This document shows, piece after piece, positions 1-11,373 of a stretch of 64,000 nucleotides of DNA. Source of the stretch: Bathynomus jamesi (taxonomy: Eukaryota > Arthropoda > Malacostraca > Isopoda > Cirolanidae). Under the pieces are notes generated by a model, which was not told the origin of the DNA, did not search any database, and worked only from the letters and a program-made list of their open reading frames with translations. The position numbers and the translations under genes were made by a program. The stretch covers positions 184,501-248,500 of the forward strand of contig JAJOZX010000876.1 in assembly GCA_023014485.1 (NCBI GenBank), written 5' to 3'. Within the stretch, counting starts at the first letter, position 1, and each line of letters begins with the position of its first letter.

Positions 1-940
1 ATCGACACTAAAAAAAAACTAACTTAACCCATGGTAACCTAATCCACAACTTGTCGATTTTACGTCGAAGCGATCAGATATCGTTTGCCAGTTTCAATTT
101 ATGAAAAAAAAATTTTTAGTTGATGGCGACTATTGTTTGGTTTTTTATTTGATTACGTACATGTTAGTCCCGGATCTAACACTAAGTCGAAGTTCGATCG
201 TGCTTTATACCTTCAGAGAATACGAGGCGTCATCTTTTTAACTGTTATACGCGACACGATGCCTATTTTCACGATCATTTCCTATTGTGAATTTTGAATC
301 TTCGTTAAAATCATACATTCCGAATGTTTGTTAATACAAACTACAAGGAAGGTTTTGTTTTTGGGATAAATTAACAATTACACTTATGGACATTGTAATA
401 GTGTAAATTACGTGAATAAAGTATTCAATAAATTTTATTTTACTGTTACACAAATGTAAGTATAAAATCCATTTATATAAAAGTGTAATAAATACTTCAA
501 GTTAAAAATAAATTCCTCAAGTTCTGGTAAAGAATTTTGTTAAAAAATAATAAAAAATTAAAAATGTATTTCAGGGAGGACTGTCGAAAAATGAAACCTT
601 TTCATCATCATAGATTAATTTCCAAAATGAGGGAATCCGGGAAACTTTTTAAAAATGCACTCAAAAAATGAAGAGCTAATGAGGAAAAACTGAGAAATGA
701 TAAAATGCTACTGACCGTGGGAAATAAAAAAGCAAAAAATTTCTTGGAAAAACTGTCAACTATGTTAAAAATGAAAAATTTCACATGCCATCAATTATAA
801 TATTGGGTCGTAACAAAGAGAAGAGAAAAATTTCACTGTGCTCATGAAAGTATTTTAATGGTTCAAATTTTAGTCGAAAAATAATTTACTTTCATTTATA
901 ATGTAAATATGGTAAAACAATGTCCTTCTTCAGCGCGATC
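1..940. other. AT-rich DNA, no feature seen
   Basis: AT-rich sequence with many stops in every frame. I see no tRNA-like boxes, terminal inverted repeats or recognisable coding similarity. Confidence 0.5.
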
Positions 941-944
941 GCTA

Positions 945-1160
945 CGCATAACTCTCATGGTTTACACTTCCGCCCGAATTGTTCGTTCTGACAACGGTTA
1001 GGCTTCTCGACCCACTTTGGACCTGAAGCTTAACTTGGAATCCGAACTACACCCGCTAAAGAATCTTAATTAAAATCACAAAGTCAGAGCCGGGTCTCGA
1101 TCTCACGATCACCAAATCAGCAGCCTCGCGTCTTAACCACTAGGCTACATTGATCGTAAG
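945..1160 (-). repeat. Diverged copy of dual-tRNA SINE (family A)
   Basis: Read on the minus strand, a tRNA-like head (A-box-like CCTAGTGGTTAAGACGC near 1,130) is followed by a diverged B-box region and then by the family-A tail (GGTTCGGATTCCA-like block, then TTCGGGCGGAAG). The order matches the better copies at 17,443 and 55,869. An extra stretch separates head and tail, so this is an old or rearranged copy. Such elements are transcribed by RNA polymerase III and moved by LINE machinery (family knowledge). Confidence 0.65.
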
Positions 1161-1399
1161 ATGTATTTGATAAGTTATATATTTTACATTTCAAGTATGT
1201 ACCCCATTACTGTTGAGTAAAGTCTTCATTTTACTGTATATTTGCCTAACTCACTTACAGACGCCCATAATAAAAAATAAATACAGTGGTATTCGTGATG
1301 CTTGTAATTACAAACCAGTTATAGGAGTTAGTCAATGCTTTTAAAAATTAATGAAATACTACACTTTGCATAAATTTTGTAAAGCGATGAAGCTGCATG

Positions 1400-2600
1400 A
1401 ACTTTTTTGTGCGGGAAGGAGGAGCCTAAGGGTGAATGTCCGCAAAAACGCCCTCCTCCCCATAGAGGAAGGAGAGATATAAAATCAAGGTCCAAGGTTT
1501 TAAAGATGCCTGGACACTGCGTTTGAAAGATTGGAAGTCACAGACGGGGGGGGGGGGGGAGATGGATTGAGGGAGATTGTTTCAGAGTTGACTGGTTGAG
1601 TCAATAATAATAATACCGATTAACCCTTGCGTTAGAGAGTTGGACAGAAAATGAACGAGTGTGTGTCGAAACTCGGGAACTGCGTGCTCTCCTTAAAGGA
1701 GGCATGCAGTTAGAGAGTTCAAAGGAGCAGTGTCCGTTATAATAGCGATAGTAAAAAGAGTGAGGCAACATTGCGGCGAAGAGAGAGGGACTGAAGCCAG
1801 TCAGTAAGAGGTGGGGAATTCATGAGACAAAATGCCTTTGATTCCAACCGGTCGAGTAGATCTGTGTGGGTTGAGCCACCCCCTACACATGAGAAGCGTA
1901 TTCCATACAGGGGCCGACAAGACCCCAGTACAGAGACAGCAACTCAGTGGGGATGAAGAAACTGCGGAGCAGGTACAACACAAATAACCACTTAGAAGTG
2001 TTTAAGAAAGACAGTATGTGTTATCTTTCCAGGAAAGATGACAGTATGTGTTATCTTTCCAGGAAAGATGACAGTATGTGTTATCTTTCCAGGAAAGATC
2101 ACGAGAAAATGAAACGCCAAGAATGTTAAGAAAAGAGTAAGGATTAAGTTGTGTATTGTTGAAGGTAAGGGGAGAGTCGTGTGGAAGATTGTGACGAGTA
2201 AACAGATGAAGAGACAGAGTTTTTGAGGCATTAAAGTCGACAAGATTTTCTCTGCCCCAATCAGAGATGTAGAAAGATCAAAGGTCAGGTGCACCATAGC
2301 AGTCTCACGCGAAGCATGGAGTGACTGTTGAGAAGGAAGCTTTGTGAAGCGGGTGGAGAAGTGAAGAGTGGAATCATCGGCATAGGAGTGGATAGGACAG
2401 TAAGCGAGAATTAAAAGATTATTAATAAATAAAAGGAAAAGAGTGGGTGACAGGACAGAGCCCTGAGGAATAGCACTATTAATAGCTTTAGGAGAAGAAC
2501 AGTGGTCATTTGCAACCGTAGCTATAGAGCGTCCATAAAGAAAATTATAAATGAAGGCACAGATAGGAGAATAGAAGTCGAAGGGTGGCAATTTTGAAAT
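1400..2600 (-). pseudogene. CR1/Jockey-like LINE, RT and 3' end (broken)
   Basis: Minus-strand relic of a non-LTR retrotransposon. The reverse transcriptase part (about 2,591 to 2,190) carries the B-block PQGSVLSPTLFLLFIN and the catalytic YADD at about 2,384-2,373. The reading frame then breaks. The C-terminal region (CSSEL, SNAR, LQSF-type blocks) and the 3' UTR continue to about 1,400 in other frames. The plus-strand copy at 13,666-14,904 has the same C-terminal part, so both belong to one family. A G-run near 1,546 and a 30-bp triplication at 2,011 add further damage. The assignment to the CR1/Jockey group rests on motif memory, so the exact clade is uncertain. It is dead: no endonuclease or ORF1 is present. 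Confidence 0.85.
2011..2100 (-). repeat. 30-bp in-frame tandem triplication inside LINE
   Basis: Three near-identical 30-bp units (GTGTTATCTTTCCAGGAAAG core). Read on the minus strand they encode three copies of IFPGKITHTV within the LINE reading frame. The unit length is a multiple of three, so the frame is kept. Confidence 0.9.
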
Positions 2601-2660
2601 TAAGGATTTGCGCCAGACTCCATCAAAATCTTTTTATATGTCTAGTGCAAGAGCAAAGGT

Positions 2661-3501
2661 TTCACCGAAACCCCAAAGTCCCAGGGGACTACGAGGCTCT
2701 TGAGTTCGATACAATTTTTTTTTGTTTTTAATTTTGAAAAGATTGCATAGTATGTAAGATGCATGCATGTGTAATGACAAATAATGAAAAAAAGTGCGTG
2801 TTTGAGAGCATGCTGGACTGCTCATAGGGTAAACGAGACAGAAAAAAATCAGCTGAAGAGAACAATGACAGGAGAAACGGAATTTCCAGCACTCCCCGTC
2901 TCCTGCCTAACGTCCCTTCACCGGAGTACTTTCCTTCTCGATTGGTGTCTACAATATCCTCCTTTTCAAAGTAATTACTATTATTTCAAAGTTACTATTA
3001 CTATTATTTCATAATTATTCAACTGCTGGCAACAAATTTAGTTTTGGAGGAAACGGTTTTCAGTGACTGATTATAATTCTAAAATGTAAGCCTGTTTCCT
3101 GCATGGATCTGAGGAGAGCATTTCCCTAACTGCTCTCCTCGCGCACAAATTCAAGTCAGATTAAGCGTTTCTCCTAAACTTGGCACCAATAGATTCCCTT
3201 TGCGGTCATGAATGATTCGCGAGTCAGTTGAGAAGAGCTTTTGTGTCGCGCACGACGCAAGCATCAATTTCCTCACTTCCGAACTAATGAAAAATGCATA
3301 AATGAATAAATATAGCAGATGACGTGGCTTTAATAACACTGACATCACAGTGTTAAGAAAATTCCAATCTCTACGAAATTCGAAGAGAATAATTTGAATT
3401 CAATGCATTGCTGCATCCCATCAGAATACTCTTCAAATCCGGTTCTGAATGTGGATTCGAAGCCGCCCACCTATTATTATTAACAGTATATCCACACACA
3501 C

Positions 3502-3510
<9 letters not shown>
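2661..3510. other. No feature seen
   Basis: AT-rich sequence with short open stretches that show no family motifs. A local inverted pair of GGAGAGCA/TGCTCTCC near 3,112-3,138 is the only structure noted. Confidence 0.45.

Positions 3511-3581
<71 letters not shown>
3495..3581. repeat. (CA)n/(TA)n compound microsatellite
   Basis: A (CA)n stretch runs into a (TA)n of more than 60 bp. Long open frames here on both strands (tyrosine-isoleucine or threonine-histidine repeats) are artefacts of the microsatellite. Confidence 0.95.
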
Positions 3582-3582
<1 letters not shown>

Positions 3583-3585
<3 letters not shown>

Positions 3586-3703
3586 GGTGGTCATAAAGTC
3601 TGGAAACATAGGACATTTTTCTCTTCTCAGAACTGTAGGGTATATCTGCAACGGAGAAAAAAAAATCTTAATATTTCCTGTTTCCAAACTTTATGGCCAC
3701 CCT
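3583..3703. mobile_element. Tc1/mariner-type MITE, 121 bp
   Basis: The left end CAGGGTGGTCATAAAGTCTG and the right end, whose reverse complement starts AGGGTGGCCATAAAGTTTG, are imperfect TIRs. TA tracts lie on both sides, as expected for TA-targeting elements. No coding capacity. Confidence 0.8.
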
Positions 3704-4521
3704 ATATATATATATATATATGCAAACTTTGTATCTTGAATTGCGTATACATTTAGTTAATTAAATGTCGTTGCTCCATGATAAAATTCATTGCATGCAC
3801 CGATGCACGGAACCTCGCTGTAATAAATTTTCCCTTTGTCTTTGCAACGACTAAGTGGTGCAGATTATTTCATTTTTTTACTTTCAGCTAAGAAGTTTGT
3901 AGAAAATAGAGATTAAACAAAAGATAATGATTAAAATTCTGTTTATTAACATTTTGTATTTGACTCGTAAGAAATCGTGTATTTATATCATTTCTGGGAT
4001 TGAGTAGTTGATATTCGTTTTTTCTTTACAAACAGCGGCGGTCTGAAACACGCCTTCCCATGATATCTGCAGCGAGTGGCACAGTGGTTAAGTATATAGA
4101 ATGCCAGTGTACCAGGCGTGACTGCCGTACGTAACTCATCATCGTTGAAAAATTACTTTGAGCTTTCAGTACTCGCGGACGATTATTTTTTATGTCGTAA
4201 TTATTTTTTAAGATCCGGGTGCGAGATGCACTACTGTAGAAGAATAAGTTTAACCTTCGGTTACGCTTTGAAATTGCGAGTGTCTTTTGGTTTGTAAATG
4301 TGCATGCACGCCACCAATGCCCGAGGTATGAACGGAATGGTATTATTTTTGTTTGCTTTATGAAGTTGCTTCTTGTATTCGTGCTTCACGTGTCCAGTAG
4401 TTTGAAAAAATTAAGCTTTATCCAGTGGAACTACTTCAAAGTATCGATACAGGATAGAGCCAGTTTGGGTTGAACAGAATGGTTCAGCCACATTGGTCCA
4501 ACGGTATACTTACGGCGTAAA
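3704..4521. other. No clear feature; possible tRNA-like relic near 4,075
   Basis: Mostly AT-rich. GTGGCACAGTGGTTAAG near 4,075 resembles a polymerase III A box, but no matching B box follows at tRNA spacing, so I do not call a SINE. Confidence 0.4.
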
Positions 4522-5087
4522 GTTACCGCACCCAAAAACTTTATTTGAATTAAACAAAAACTTTGTTTCGATTTTACACGAATAAAGAACTCTGTTCAAA
4601 ATTCTGAGGCCAAGTTTTGTTGAAACTAATGTAAATGTGAGTGATGTTACTTCAAAACAAATTTAGTTTAGATTAAACACGTACAAGATTATATTTTTTA
4701 TTGATTGATTGATTGCGTGATTGAATAACCTTTATTAATAATAAAATAAATACATTGGTTTTACAATTCACAATGACATAAGTAATTGTGAAGCTGGACT
4801 ATTTATTTTATTTAATTTGGCCCTTAAGCTTTAGGCTTTACTGGGCTCTATTTACTTCGAAATGAGCTTGACTTCATGTGGGAAATTTGAAAATGATTAA
4901 TTTCATGCGAGTAAGTATAATCTTACGCGTTTAATTTTAACCTTATTAATTTTTAAGTAACATTACTTATTCAGTTCAACTTTAAGAAAATTGGGTCTGC
5001 TAATTTTGAACGCAGTACTTTATGTTAGTGTGAAATCCAAGCAAATTTATTTGTTTAAATTAAATAAAACTTTTTGGGTGCGGTAAC
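4522..5087. mobile_element. MITE with GTTACCGCACCC terminal inverted repeats
   Basis: The left end GTTACCGCACCCAAAAACTT and the right end (reverse complement GTTACCGCACCCAAAAAGTT) agree closely, and the inverted similarity continues into the AATTAAAC-like stretch. A related partial copy lies at 17,145-17,395. The superfamily is not identifiable because I see no clear TSD. Internal AT-rich sequence near 4,700-4,860 may be a further insertion. Confidence 0.75.
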
Positions 5088-5929
5088 TGTATTCCATTCG
5101 CACATGACGGTATCATTTGTTACCATTAAAGCCACGCCCACAACTACGCCCACAGCGCTAATTTCTTAGGACCTGACTGTTATATTAGTTCAGAAGGACT
5201 TGTACATGTTGATTGGACATGCATTTATTTCCTCGGAAGTGAGGAAAGTTTTTATCATCATAGTTTACAGTAAAAAAAAAAAAAAAATGTAAAAATATTC
5301 AACGAGATACTAAATTAAACAAAATTCAGATATCAGTTTCTCAAAAAAATCTGTTTCGTAGCAGTCAGCGGGTCTGAATAGGGTATACCGTAGATATACC
5401 GTTCGGCCAATGGGACTGATGTGACGATGTTTTGAAGGTAGTTTAACTCGTTTCCTAACAGAAGTAGTCGTATGACGAAGGGGACCTACAGCTTTAGGTA
5501 GGATCCAAACCACGGTCGCTATTATCATCTGGACTAACCATCCAACTACTTCCCAGACTCAATAATATCGTTTAACTTCGCTGATCGACGGGAAACGTTG
5601 TTGTGACATGTCACGACATACTGTAGCTTATCCAGTATGGCTAAACCATTCTCTTTAATACAGACTGGACCTATCCTACGCGGATACTTTGAAATAGTTA
5701 GAGTGTACAACTTAATTTCTGTATTGCACACGTCCAGTTTGTTATAAAATACATCGCAAATTTAGTGACGATCCTTTAAATTCTATTCAACAATTGCACT
5801 TAAGGTTTTTGTGTATTAAATTTATGGCTATACTTGAACTAAGTCTACGTGGCACTTGTAATAAAACAGACTGAGTAATCTATAAACTCCATACTACGTG
5901 CAACATTGAATGAATGAATGAATGAATGA

Positions 5930-5930
<1 letters not shown>
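5088..5930. other. No feature seen
   Basis: Low-complexity AT-rich DNA with a poly-A run near 5,272. A short (ATGA)n-like stretch (5,907-5,932) precedes the next microsatellite. Confidence 0.45.

Positions 5931-5931
<1 letters not shown>

Positions 5932-5980
<49 letters not shown>
5932..5980. repeat. (CA)n microsatellite
   Basis: Uninterrupted CA dinucleotides directly after a GAAT-type tetranucleotide repeat. Confidence 0.95.
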
Positions 5981-5982
<2 letters not shown>

Positions 5983-6127
5983 GTTTTAGTGCATGCAGCA
6001 AATATTTCGTGAAACAAAAATTTACCCCAAACGGCCTATAATAATCTTGGGTATTTCATGAAACACGCGTTATATAAAGGTCTTTATTTATGTGTATATT
6101 AATTAGTGCGACAAAAAAATAAAAATA

Positions 6128-6158
<31 letters not shown>

Positions 6159-6317
6159 CGCTTAGAAAGCAAATACAAAGACGGTACATTGTAGAAACAT
6201 TTATACATTAATACTCACGTTCTATGCCAACTTTTCCTTGCTCCATTTACCTGAGGAAAAGAATTTATATTTAGTTTCATATCAAACAAGACCTACAGGC
6301 ATGTACATACATACACA

Positions 6318-6353
<36 letters not shown>

Positions 6354-6387
6354 CCGAGCATTTTCGTAAATGCAAAGTTTATCCTGT

Positions 6388-6450
6388 TGTAGCCAAATTG
6401 TTAACGCCCGTGTCTCCGAGTCAGGAAGCCCCGGTTCGAATCACGGTGAG
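6388..6450 (+). repeat. tRNA-like SINE head
   Basis: TAGCCAAATTGTTAACGCC (A-box-like) and GGTTCGAATCAC (B-box-like) lie at tRNA spacing, followed by GGTGAG. It is flanked by (TA)n tracts with no clear tail, so it is probably a truncated tRNA-derived SINE rather than a working tRNA. Confidence 0.55.
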
Positions 6451-6728
6451 AGAAAGAGAAAATTTTTGCATATATATATATATATATTGGAAAACACCAT
6501 ATCCATTAATTATTGATAAAGTATAACTTTTCTGACCATACAAAATTCCTTAACATTAATCAAGACTTAACTTCCTTCTTGGGAATCTAAAGCAAATTAA
6601 ACTGATTCCAAATTAAATGGATTAATTACCTTCCCAGATTGCAAACATCCGTTAGGTTCACGTTGGTATATTTGGGGCATATCACATACCAACGTCGACC
6701 CGACGGATGTCTGTTATCCGCGTAGATA

Positions 6729-7942
6729 CAGTGGCGCTCATAAGTATTCGTACAAGAGAAATATTTCGTCCTTATCTTTTGTACCACGCTTGGGATAGTT
6801 ATAAAAAGTTTGTCGTTCGTTTGAGTAAAAAAAAATTTGTTCAACTCCAACGTATAATGTAAAACCTTATACGTTTGCAAAAGTTTTCGTACATTTATTT
6901 ACAAAATTATTTTTAATACTTTTTGTGTGTCCACCTTTTCCTTGAATGACTTCAGTGATTCATTTTGGGTATTTTTCTACAAAGTTTTTACATCTCTCAG
7001 TAGAAATTTTAATTTATTCTTTTAAAGAAAATTGTTGCAATTCATTCAGATTCGAAGGATTTCTCTTGCAGACAGTTTCTTTCAAATCAAATCATAAATG
7101 CTTGATTAAATTGAGATCTGAACTTTGACTGGGTCACTCGAGAAGCTTAAAATTCTTTTGTTGAAGCTATTTCGTGGTGCTCTTACTTTATGTTTTCGAT
7201 CATTATCTTGCAGTACCCAGTTGCGAGCTATTCGCAACTACCGAACTGAAGGATATACATTTTCTTCTAAAATTTTCTATTTCTTTGAATTCAAGATTCC
7301 ATTCATACAACAAGCTTTCCCGCACCAGAAGCACTAAAGCAACCCCAAAGCAGCAAAGTACCACCAACATGTTTAACTATAGAAAGGATGGTTTCTTCCT
7401 TAAATGTAGTATTTGATTTTCACCAAACATACCGTTGCTCGTTGTTCTCGAATCATTCAATTTTGTTCTCGTCTGTCCAGAGAACTTTCTTCCAGGATGC
7501 AAATCCTTTATTTTGATGATCCTTGTCGTACTTTAAATGAGCTTCTTGGTGCGGCTTTCGTAGCAGAGTTTTTTTTTGTGCAACACTTCCATGCATACTT
7601 TCTTTCTCAATGTACGACATACAGTAGAAGGATATACATCCATCTTAGACAATCTTAATGTTTGGCAAATATCACCTGCAGTCACTCGTGGGTTGGCAGC
7701 AGTCCTTTTTTCAATCCGTTCAGCTGTATGTTCTGAAATCTTGCAAGGTCGTTCACACCTTGGTAGAGTTTTGATTGTTTGAAAACGTTTTCATTGTTTT
7801 TATAAATGCAGCAATCGTCGTAAATGAAATTCGAAGTTCTTCAATTATCTTCCTATAACTCTTTCCAGACTCGTGTGCACCAATAACAGCTCTTAAGATC
7901 TGTAGACAGCTATTTACCACGACGACTCATTGCTTACTAATC
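6729..7942 (-). pseudogene. Tc1-like transposon with broken transposase
   Basis: A Tc1-like DNA transposon lies on the minus strand. The transposase starts near 7,930 (MSRRGK) and can be followed in shifting frames to about 6,950. Recognisable blocks are a VWTDENK segment (first catalytic Asp region) near 7,480 and a CFSASGAGKLV segment typical of Tc1 transposases near 7,330. Stops and frameshifts are frequent. The + strand left end, CAGTGGCGCTCATAAGTATT after a TA, looks like a Tc1 TIR and lies downstream of the gene. The matching upstream TIR is missing: the element is cut off at 7,942 where a MITE begins. Normal family length is about 340 residues, and the span here fits that. Confidence 0.8.
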
Positions 7943-8100
7943 CAGACATGTCAACTCTCACGGATTTTAAGTCTCAAGCTCCCTTATGTGGGATATGTTT
8001 CCATTTATCAAAATCAGGCAAAATCAGGCAAAATCAGGCAAAATCAGGCAAAATCAGGCAAAATCTCACGGATTTTCATACTTGAAGGTTGACGTCTCTG
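7943..8100. mobile_element. hAT-like MITE with internal decamer repeat
   Basis: The ends CAGACATGTCAAC and (reverse complement) CAGAGACGTCAAC form short TIRs. The direct repeat CTAATC flanks both ends (7,937-7,942 and 8,101-8,106). CTCACGGATTT occurs near both ends. The centre holds five to six tandem copies of the decamer AAATCAGGCA (about 8,008-8,062). The superfamily is uncertain because the flanking repeat is 6 bp rather than the usual hAT 8 bp. Confidence 0.65.
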
Positions 8101-8302
8101 CTAATCCGTATTTCATGAAGATTCAGAGAAAATTCTAGAATGCAGAATTGCCAACAGCCTCTAATCAATAAACAGCCAACTACTGAAAAAAAATGTAATT
8201 CTTCAAGTCTAAAGGTGGACACACAAAGTATCAAATAATTTTGGAAGTAAATGTACAAAAACTTTTTCATGTTTTACATCATATGTTGGAGTTAAACTAA
8301 TA

Positions 8303-8350
<48 letters not shown>

Positions 8351-8355
<5 letters not shown>

Positions 8356-8570
8356 GAACCAAATGTAGGTGGACAGTAAATGATAACGTTTATTTTGAGA
8401 ATACATATTTAATTTTTTTGTATATATAATACAAAATAAAATTTAAATAAATTTAGTTATAATATTTAATATAATATAACACAAACACCATAGTTATAAT
8501 GAACACCATAGTTATAATATAATATAACACAAACCGTATTCAACCGACTGTCCACTACTTTTGGTTCACC

Positions 8571-8573
<3 letters not shown>
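8351..8573. mobile_element. Tc1/mariner-type MITE, 223 bp
   Basis: The left end AGGGTGAACCAAATGTAGGT and the right end (reverse complement CACGGTGAACCAAAAGTAGT) are TIRs, and both continue into GGACAGT. (TA)n lies on both sides. The interior is AT-rich with a short internal duplication of CACCATAGTTATAAT. Confidence 0.8.
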
Positions 8574-8617
<44 letters not shown>

Positions 8618-8620
<3 letters not shown>

Positions 8621-9063
8621 CCTATATATTTATAAAATATTTGTAGACGGTAAATTATCATTATAGTATAAACACTACCTTTCTCAGTGCCAAACCTTTT
8701 GTAGATTACCTAAACACCAAATGTTCGATATTAAATTCCCTCAAACAGGATGAGACCGACAATGCAGTTTCTCCCTTAGACACAGTTGTTACATAAACTT
8801 CAAAATTTAATGTATTATTTTTTATCGTAGATCTACTCACACAGGACCAGATATCAGTTTCTCGAACTGCACGCCCATCACCATTTAAAATTAAACTGAA
8901 TAAAAAGCTCTCGTGCGTGTGTAACATCTGTTTAATTCCAGACTTGTTTCAGCTGAGTAAAAAAACTGGATTTATTTTTTAATAATGATACTCATTTCAA
9001 ATACCTATTCTTTAAAGTATTAGAGAGAGTGAAGACTTACTTAAATGACTAATATCCGATTAT

Positions 9064-9065
<2 letters not shown>
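8618..9065. other. No feature seen
   Basis: Unique-looking AT-rich sequence with no motifs I recognise. Confidence 0.45.
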
Positions 9066-9095
<30 letters not shown>

Positions 9096-9097
9096 TA

Positions 9098-9327
9098 TAT
9101 GTAAAGAACGACGCTTGTGTAGAAGAACGTTCCGCACAAGATGAGGAGGGAGAACGAACAAATGAAAAATAAAATGAGGTAACCACCCTGGAATCGAACC
9201 CGGATCTTCCGATTGCCGGTCAGATATGCTATCCACTACACCATGGGCCTCGATTAATCAGAAGTCGTAATTCTCCTACATACGAGCAGAAACCAATGCC
9301 CTGAAGGGGCACCTTCGCATGCCGTAC

Positions 9328-9330
<3 letters not shown>
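9098..9330 (-). repeat. tRNA-derived SINE family B, single copy
   Basis: Minus-strand copy of the element that forms the tandem array at 58,226. It has the A-box region GGTGTAGTGGATAG, the CTGACCGGCAATCGG anticodon-arm segment, the B-box GGGTTCGATTCC, and the opposite-side block AAGAACGACGCTTGTGTAG. It is diverged from the array copies, so it is an older dispersed insertion. Confidence 0.85.
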
Positions 9331-9364
<34 letters not shown>

Positions 9365-10040
9365 CCTTTATTATTATTATTATTGCATATGGTTATACTT
9401 ACGATACCTCGTATTTAGTTGCATCTTAGTGAAGTGTTAAACCGTCATATTTTCGCAAATTAATTTCAGATTCACGTTTATTAAGAACCATCTCAGCATC
9501 CATATTTTTCATAACCACGAAAAGTTGAAGACGGTGTTCGCTCATTATCTACTCATTCACCCTTGGACGCTGTAACATCACCCGTATTCACCAGTGATGG
9601 CACGCAAGCATATAATAAGCATCACGAATATCTTCATCCCTTACTCGACCAATGAACCCCTTCCACCATGACACGTGACCACTGTTACTCTCGTAATTAT
9701 TCACTTACACCAAAGCAAACTTGTCAAGAACGAAGCTAACCTCCAAATACTGTTATCTCTGTACGTACAAGAGCCGAAGTCAACACTGAACGAATATACA
9801 CAATCCTTTGAACTCCAAACAGGCAAATAAGCCCCTTTATTTTTCTGCTTTTAAATGTAAACGTGTTTGTGGTAACCTTTCATAAATTTTTTTACATTCT
9901 TAACTCTTTTGTCCTTTGGTTTCTTTAGTTTTTATTATATTTTGTATATTAATTTACTTCCACTGAACCGCATTTCAAAGCATGTTAATGTACATCGTTG
10001 TATTTTTATTCAGTTTTATATATCAATCTTTTATAGCCTT
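9365..10040. other. No feature seen
   Basis: Starts with a short (TTA)n, then unique AT-rich DNA without recognisable motifs. Confidence 0.45.
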
Positions 10041-10043
10041 TAA

Positions 10044-10197
10044 GGCCGCGACCGCGATCCGATTCTGGGGAATCGCATCGCGGTCGCTGTAATGTGCGGG
10101 GCTACCATTCTGGCAATGTAAAATCACATACGACTTGAGTCGTCACGACCCAAGTCGTCAGTCGTGAGTCGCAAGACGATCCTGCGTGCAGCCGGCC
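10044..10197. mobile_element. GC-rich MITE, PIF/Harbinger-like, 154 bp
   Basis: GGCCG begins both ends (right end read as reverse complement: GGCCGGCTGCACGC) and TAA flanks each side (10,041-10,043 and 10,198-10,200). A 3-bp TAA duplication is typical of PIF/Harbinger elements. The interior is markedly GC-rich and built of short dyads (GCGACCGCGATCC with GATCGCGGTCGC-like partner; GACTTGAGTC repeats). Confidence 0.65.
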
Positions 10198-10509
10198 TAA
10201 GAAATACCTAATTTTGTTTTAGTCTTTGTATATTTTTATCGTGTATAGCTAATCGACGCTATTGAATAGCAATAATACGCGAACAAGCATGCGCTAACAC
10301 GGCCACGCCCAGACACTGACAGTTGGTCCTTTACGGTTCGGGGGTCCTTCAAACTAACCGTTCACTAATCCACTTAAATGAATGTACGATTACGTGTCTT
10401 TTTAAGACAAATTCGTCGAAGTTGAAAAAGAAAATAACGACTCATTTTAAATAAATATTAATACTCGAAAAATTAATTACAGTTGACGACATATTCTAAC
10501 AAATTTATT

Positions 10510-10662
10510 AATGGCCTTGGATACTCCGTACGTATATACTGTACTACTCAAATATACAGTATAAACCACCCCACTTCCACACAACGTTAATGGCCTTGGA
10601 TACTCCGTACGTATATACTACTCAAATATACAGTATAAACCACCCCACTTCCACACAACGTT
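10510..10662. repeat. Tandem duplication, period 79 bp
   Basis: Two nearly identical units starting AATGGCCTTGGATACTCCGT and ending CACACAACGTT. The second copy lacks a few bases (TGTAC). Confidence 0.9.
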
Positions 10663-10834
10663 AGCTAACTCTTCTAAAGCGCTAGAGTAGAAAAGGAAAA
10701 CTTGACTTATAGTTCAATTACGATACCAATCCTATAGCAATGAAGCGCGACCCCAATCATTCCAACTCCTTGGCTCACGAAGCAGTTTCAACGCTCTTGT
10801 ACGACTTCTCGCTCGTTTCCCAACTCGGTATCTA

Positions 10835-11051
10835 CAGAGGATTGACAAAAGTAAATAGACACCTTTGGTGTTTCCATCGTTTTTTATTTGCTAATAAAAG
10901 TAAATAAATAAAGCATATTTATTGAATCATTATATTTAGAATGGTGTCGCTTCGTCCTTTCCATTAGGTAAAGCTGACACACATTCTGGCATTCTATTAA
11001 TTGTCTTGAGGACAATCATCTTGTTGTCTATTTACTTTTGTCAGCCCTCTG
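10835..11051. mobile_element. Tc1/mariner-type MITE, 217 bp (family C)
   Basis: CAGAGGATTGACAAAAGTAA at the left and (reverse complement) CAGAGGGCTGACAAAAGTAA at the right, each flanked by TA. The inverted similarity extends through AATAGACA. A second, interrupted copy occupies 13,649-15,066. Confidence 0.85.
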
Positions 11052-11054
11052 TAT

Positions 11055-11370
11055 ATGAGCTATTAGTAACAACAGGCGGGATAACGACATTTTCTCGATG
11101 TGGCATTTTATCGAAAAAAATTTAGGGTTAGGTTAGGTTAGGTAACTTATTTGGTTTATAAGAGTGTCAACAGAATGTCTCTAGGTCTCTAATAGGTTAG
11201 GTTTCTTTAATCGTTACAAAATGCACATTTTCGACAAAAACAGTATACATAATTTATGATACCTCCTTCGGGCAACGATTTTCAAAACCTAAAGATCATT
11301 ATATCGCTTCTACGAGTCAGATAGAATACCGCAGTATCATATTACAACATTACTTACTTTTCTAAAATTT
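11055..11370. other. Short interstitial telomere-like motif
   Basis: TTAGGGTTAGGTTAGGTTAG at 11,121 is a short run of the arthropod TTAGG repeat with one TTAGGG variant. The rest shows nothing recognisable. Confidence 0.6.
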
Positions 11371-11373
11371 TGG

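Noticed and set aside
1992..2591. Intact reverse transcriptase gene
   Set aside because: Only part of the RT is open. Upstream and downstream domains are frameshifted or absent.
3371..3739. Overlapping frames rich in Tyr-Ile or Thr-His on both strands
   Set aside because: Translations of (TA)n and (CA)n microsatellites.
11121..11144. A telomere or chromosome end
   Set aside because: Only four units, with unique sequence on both sides. Similar short runs at 34,939, 41,904 and 50,018 are interstitial and partly belong to MITEs.
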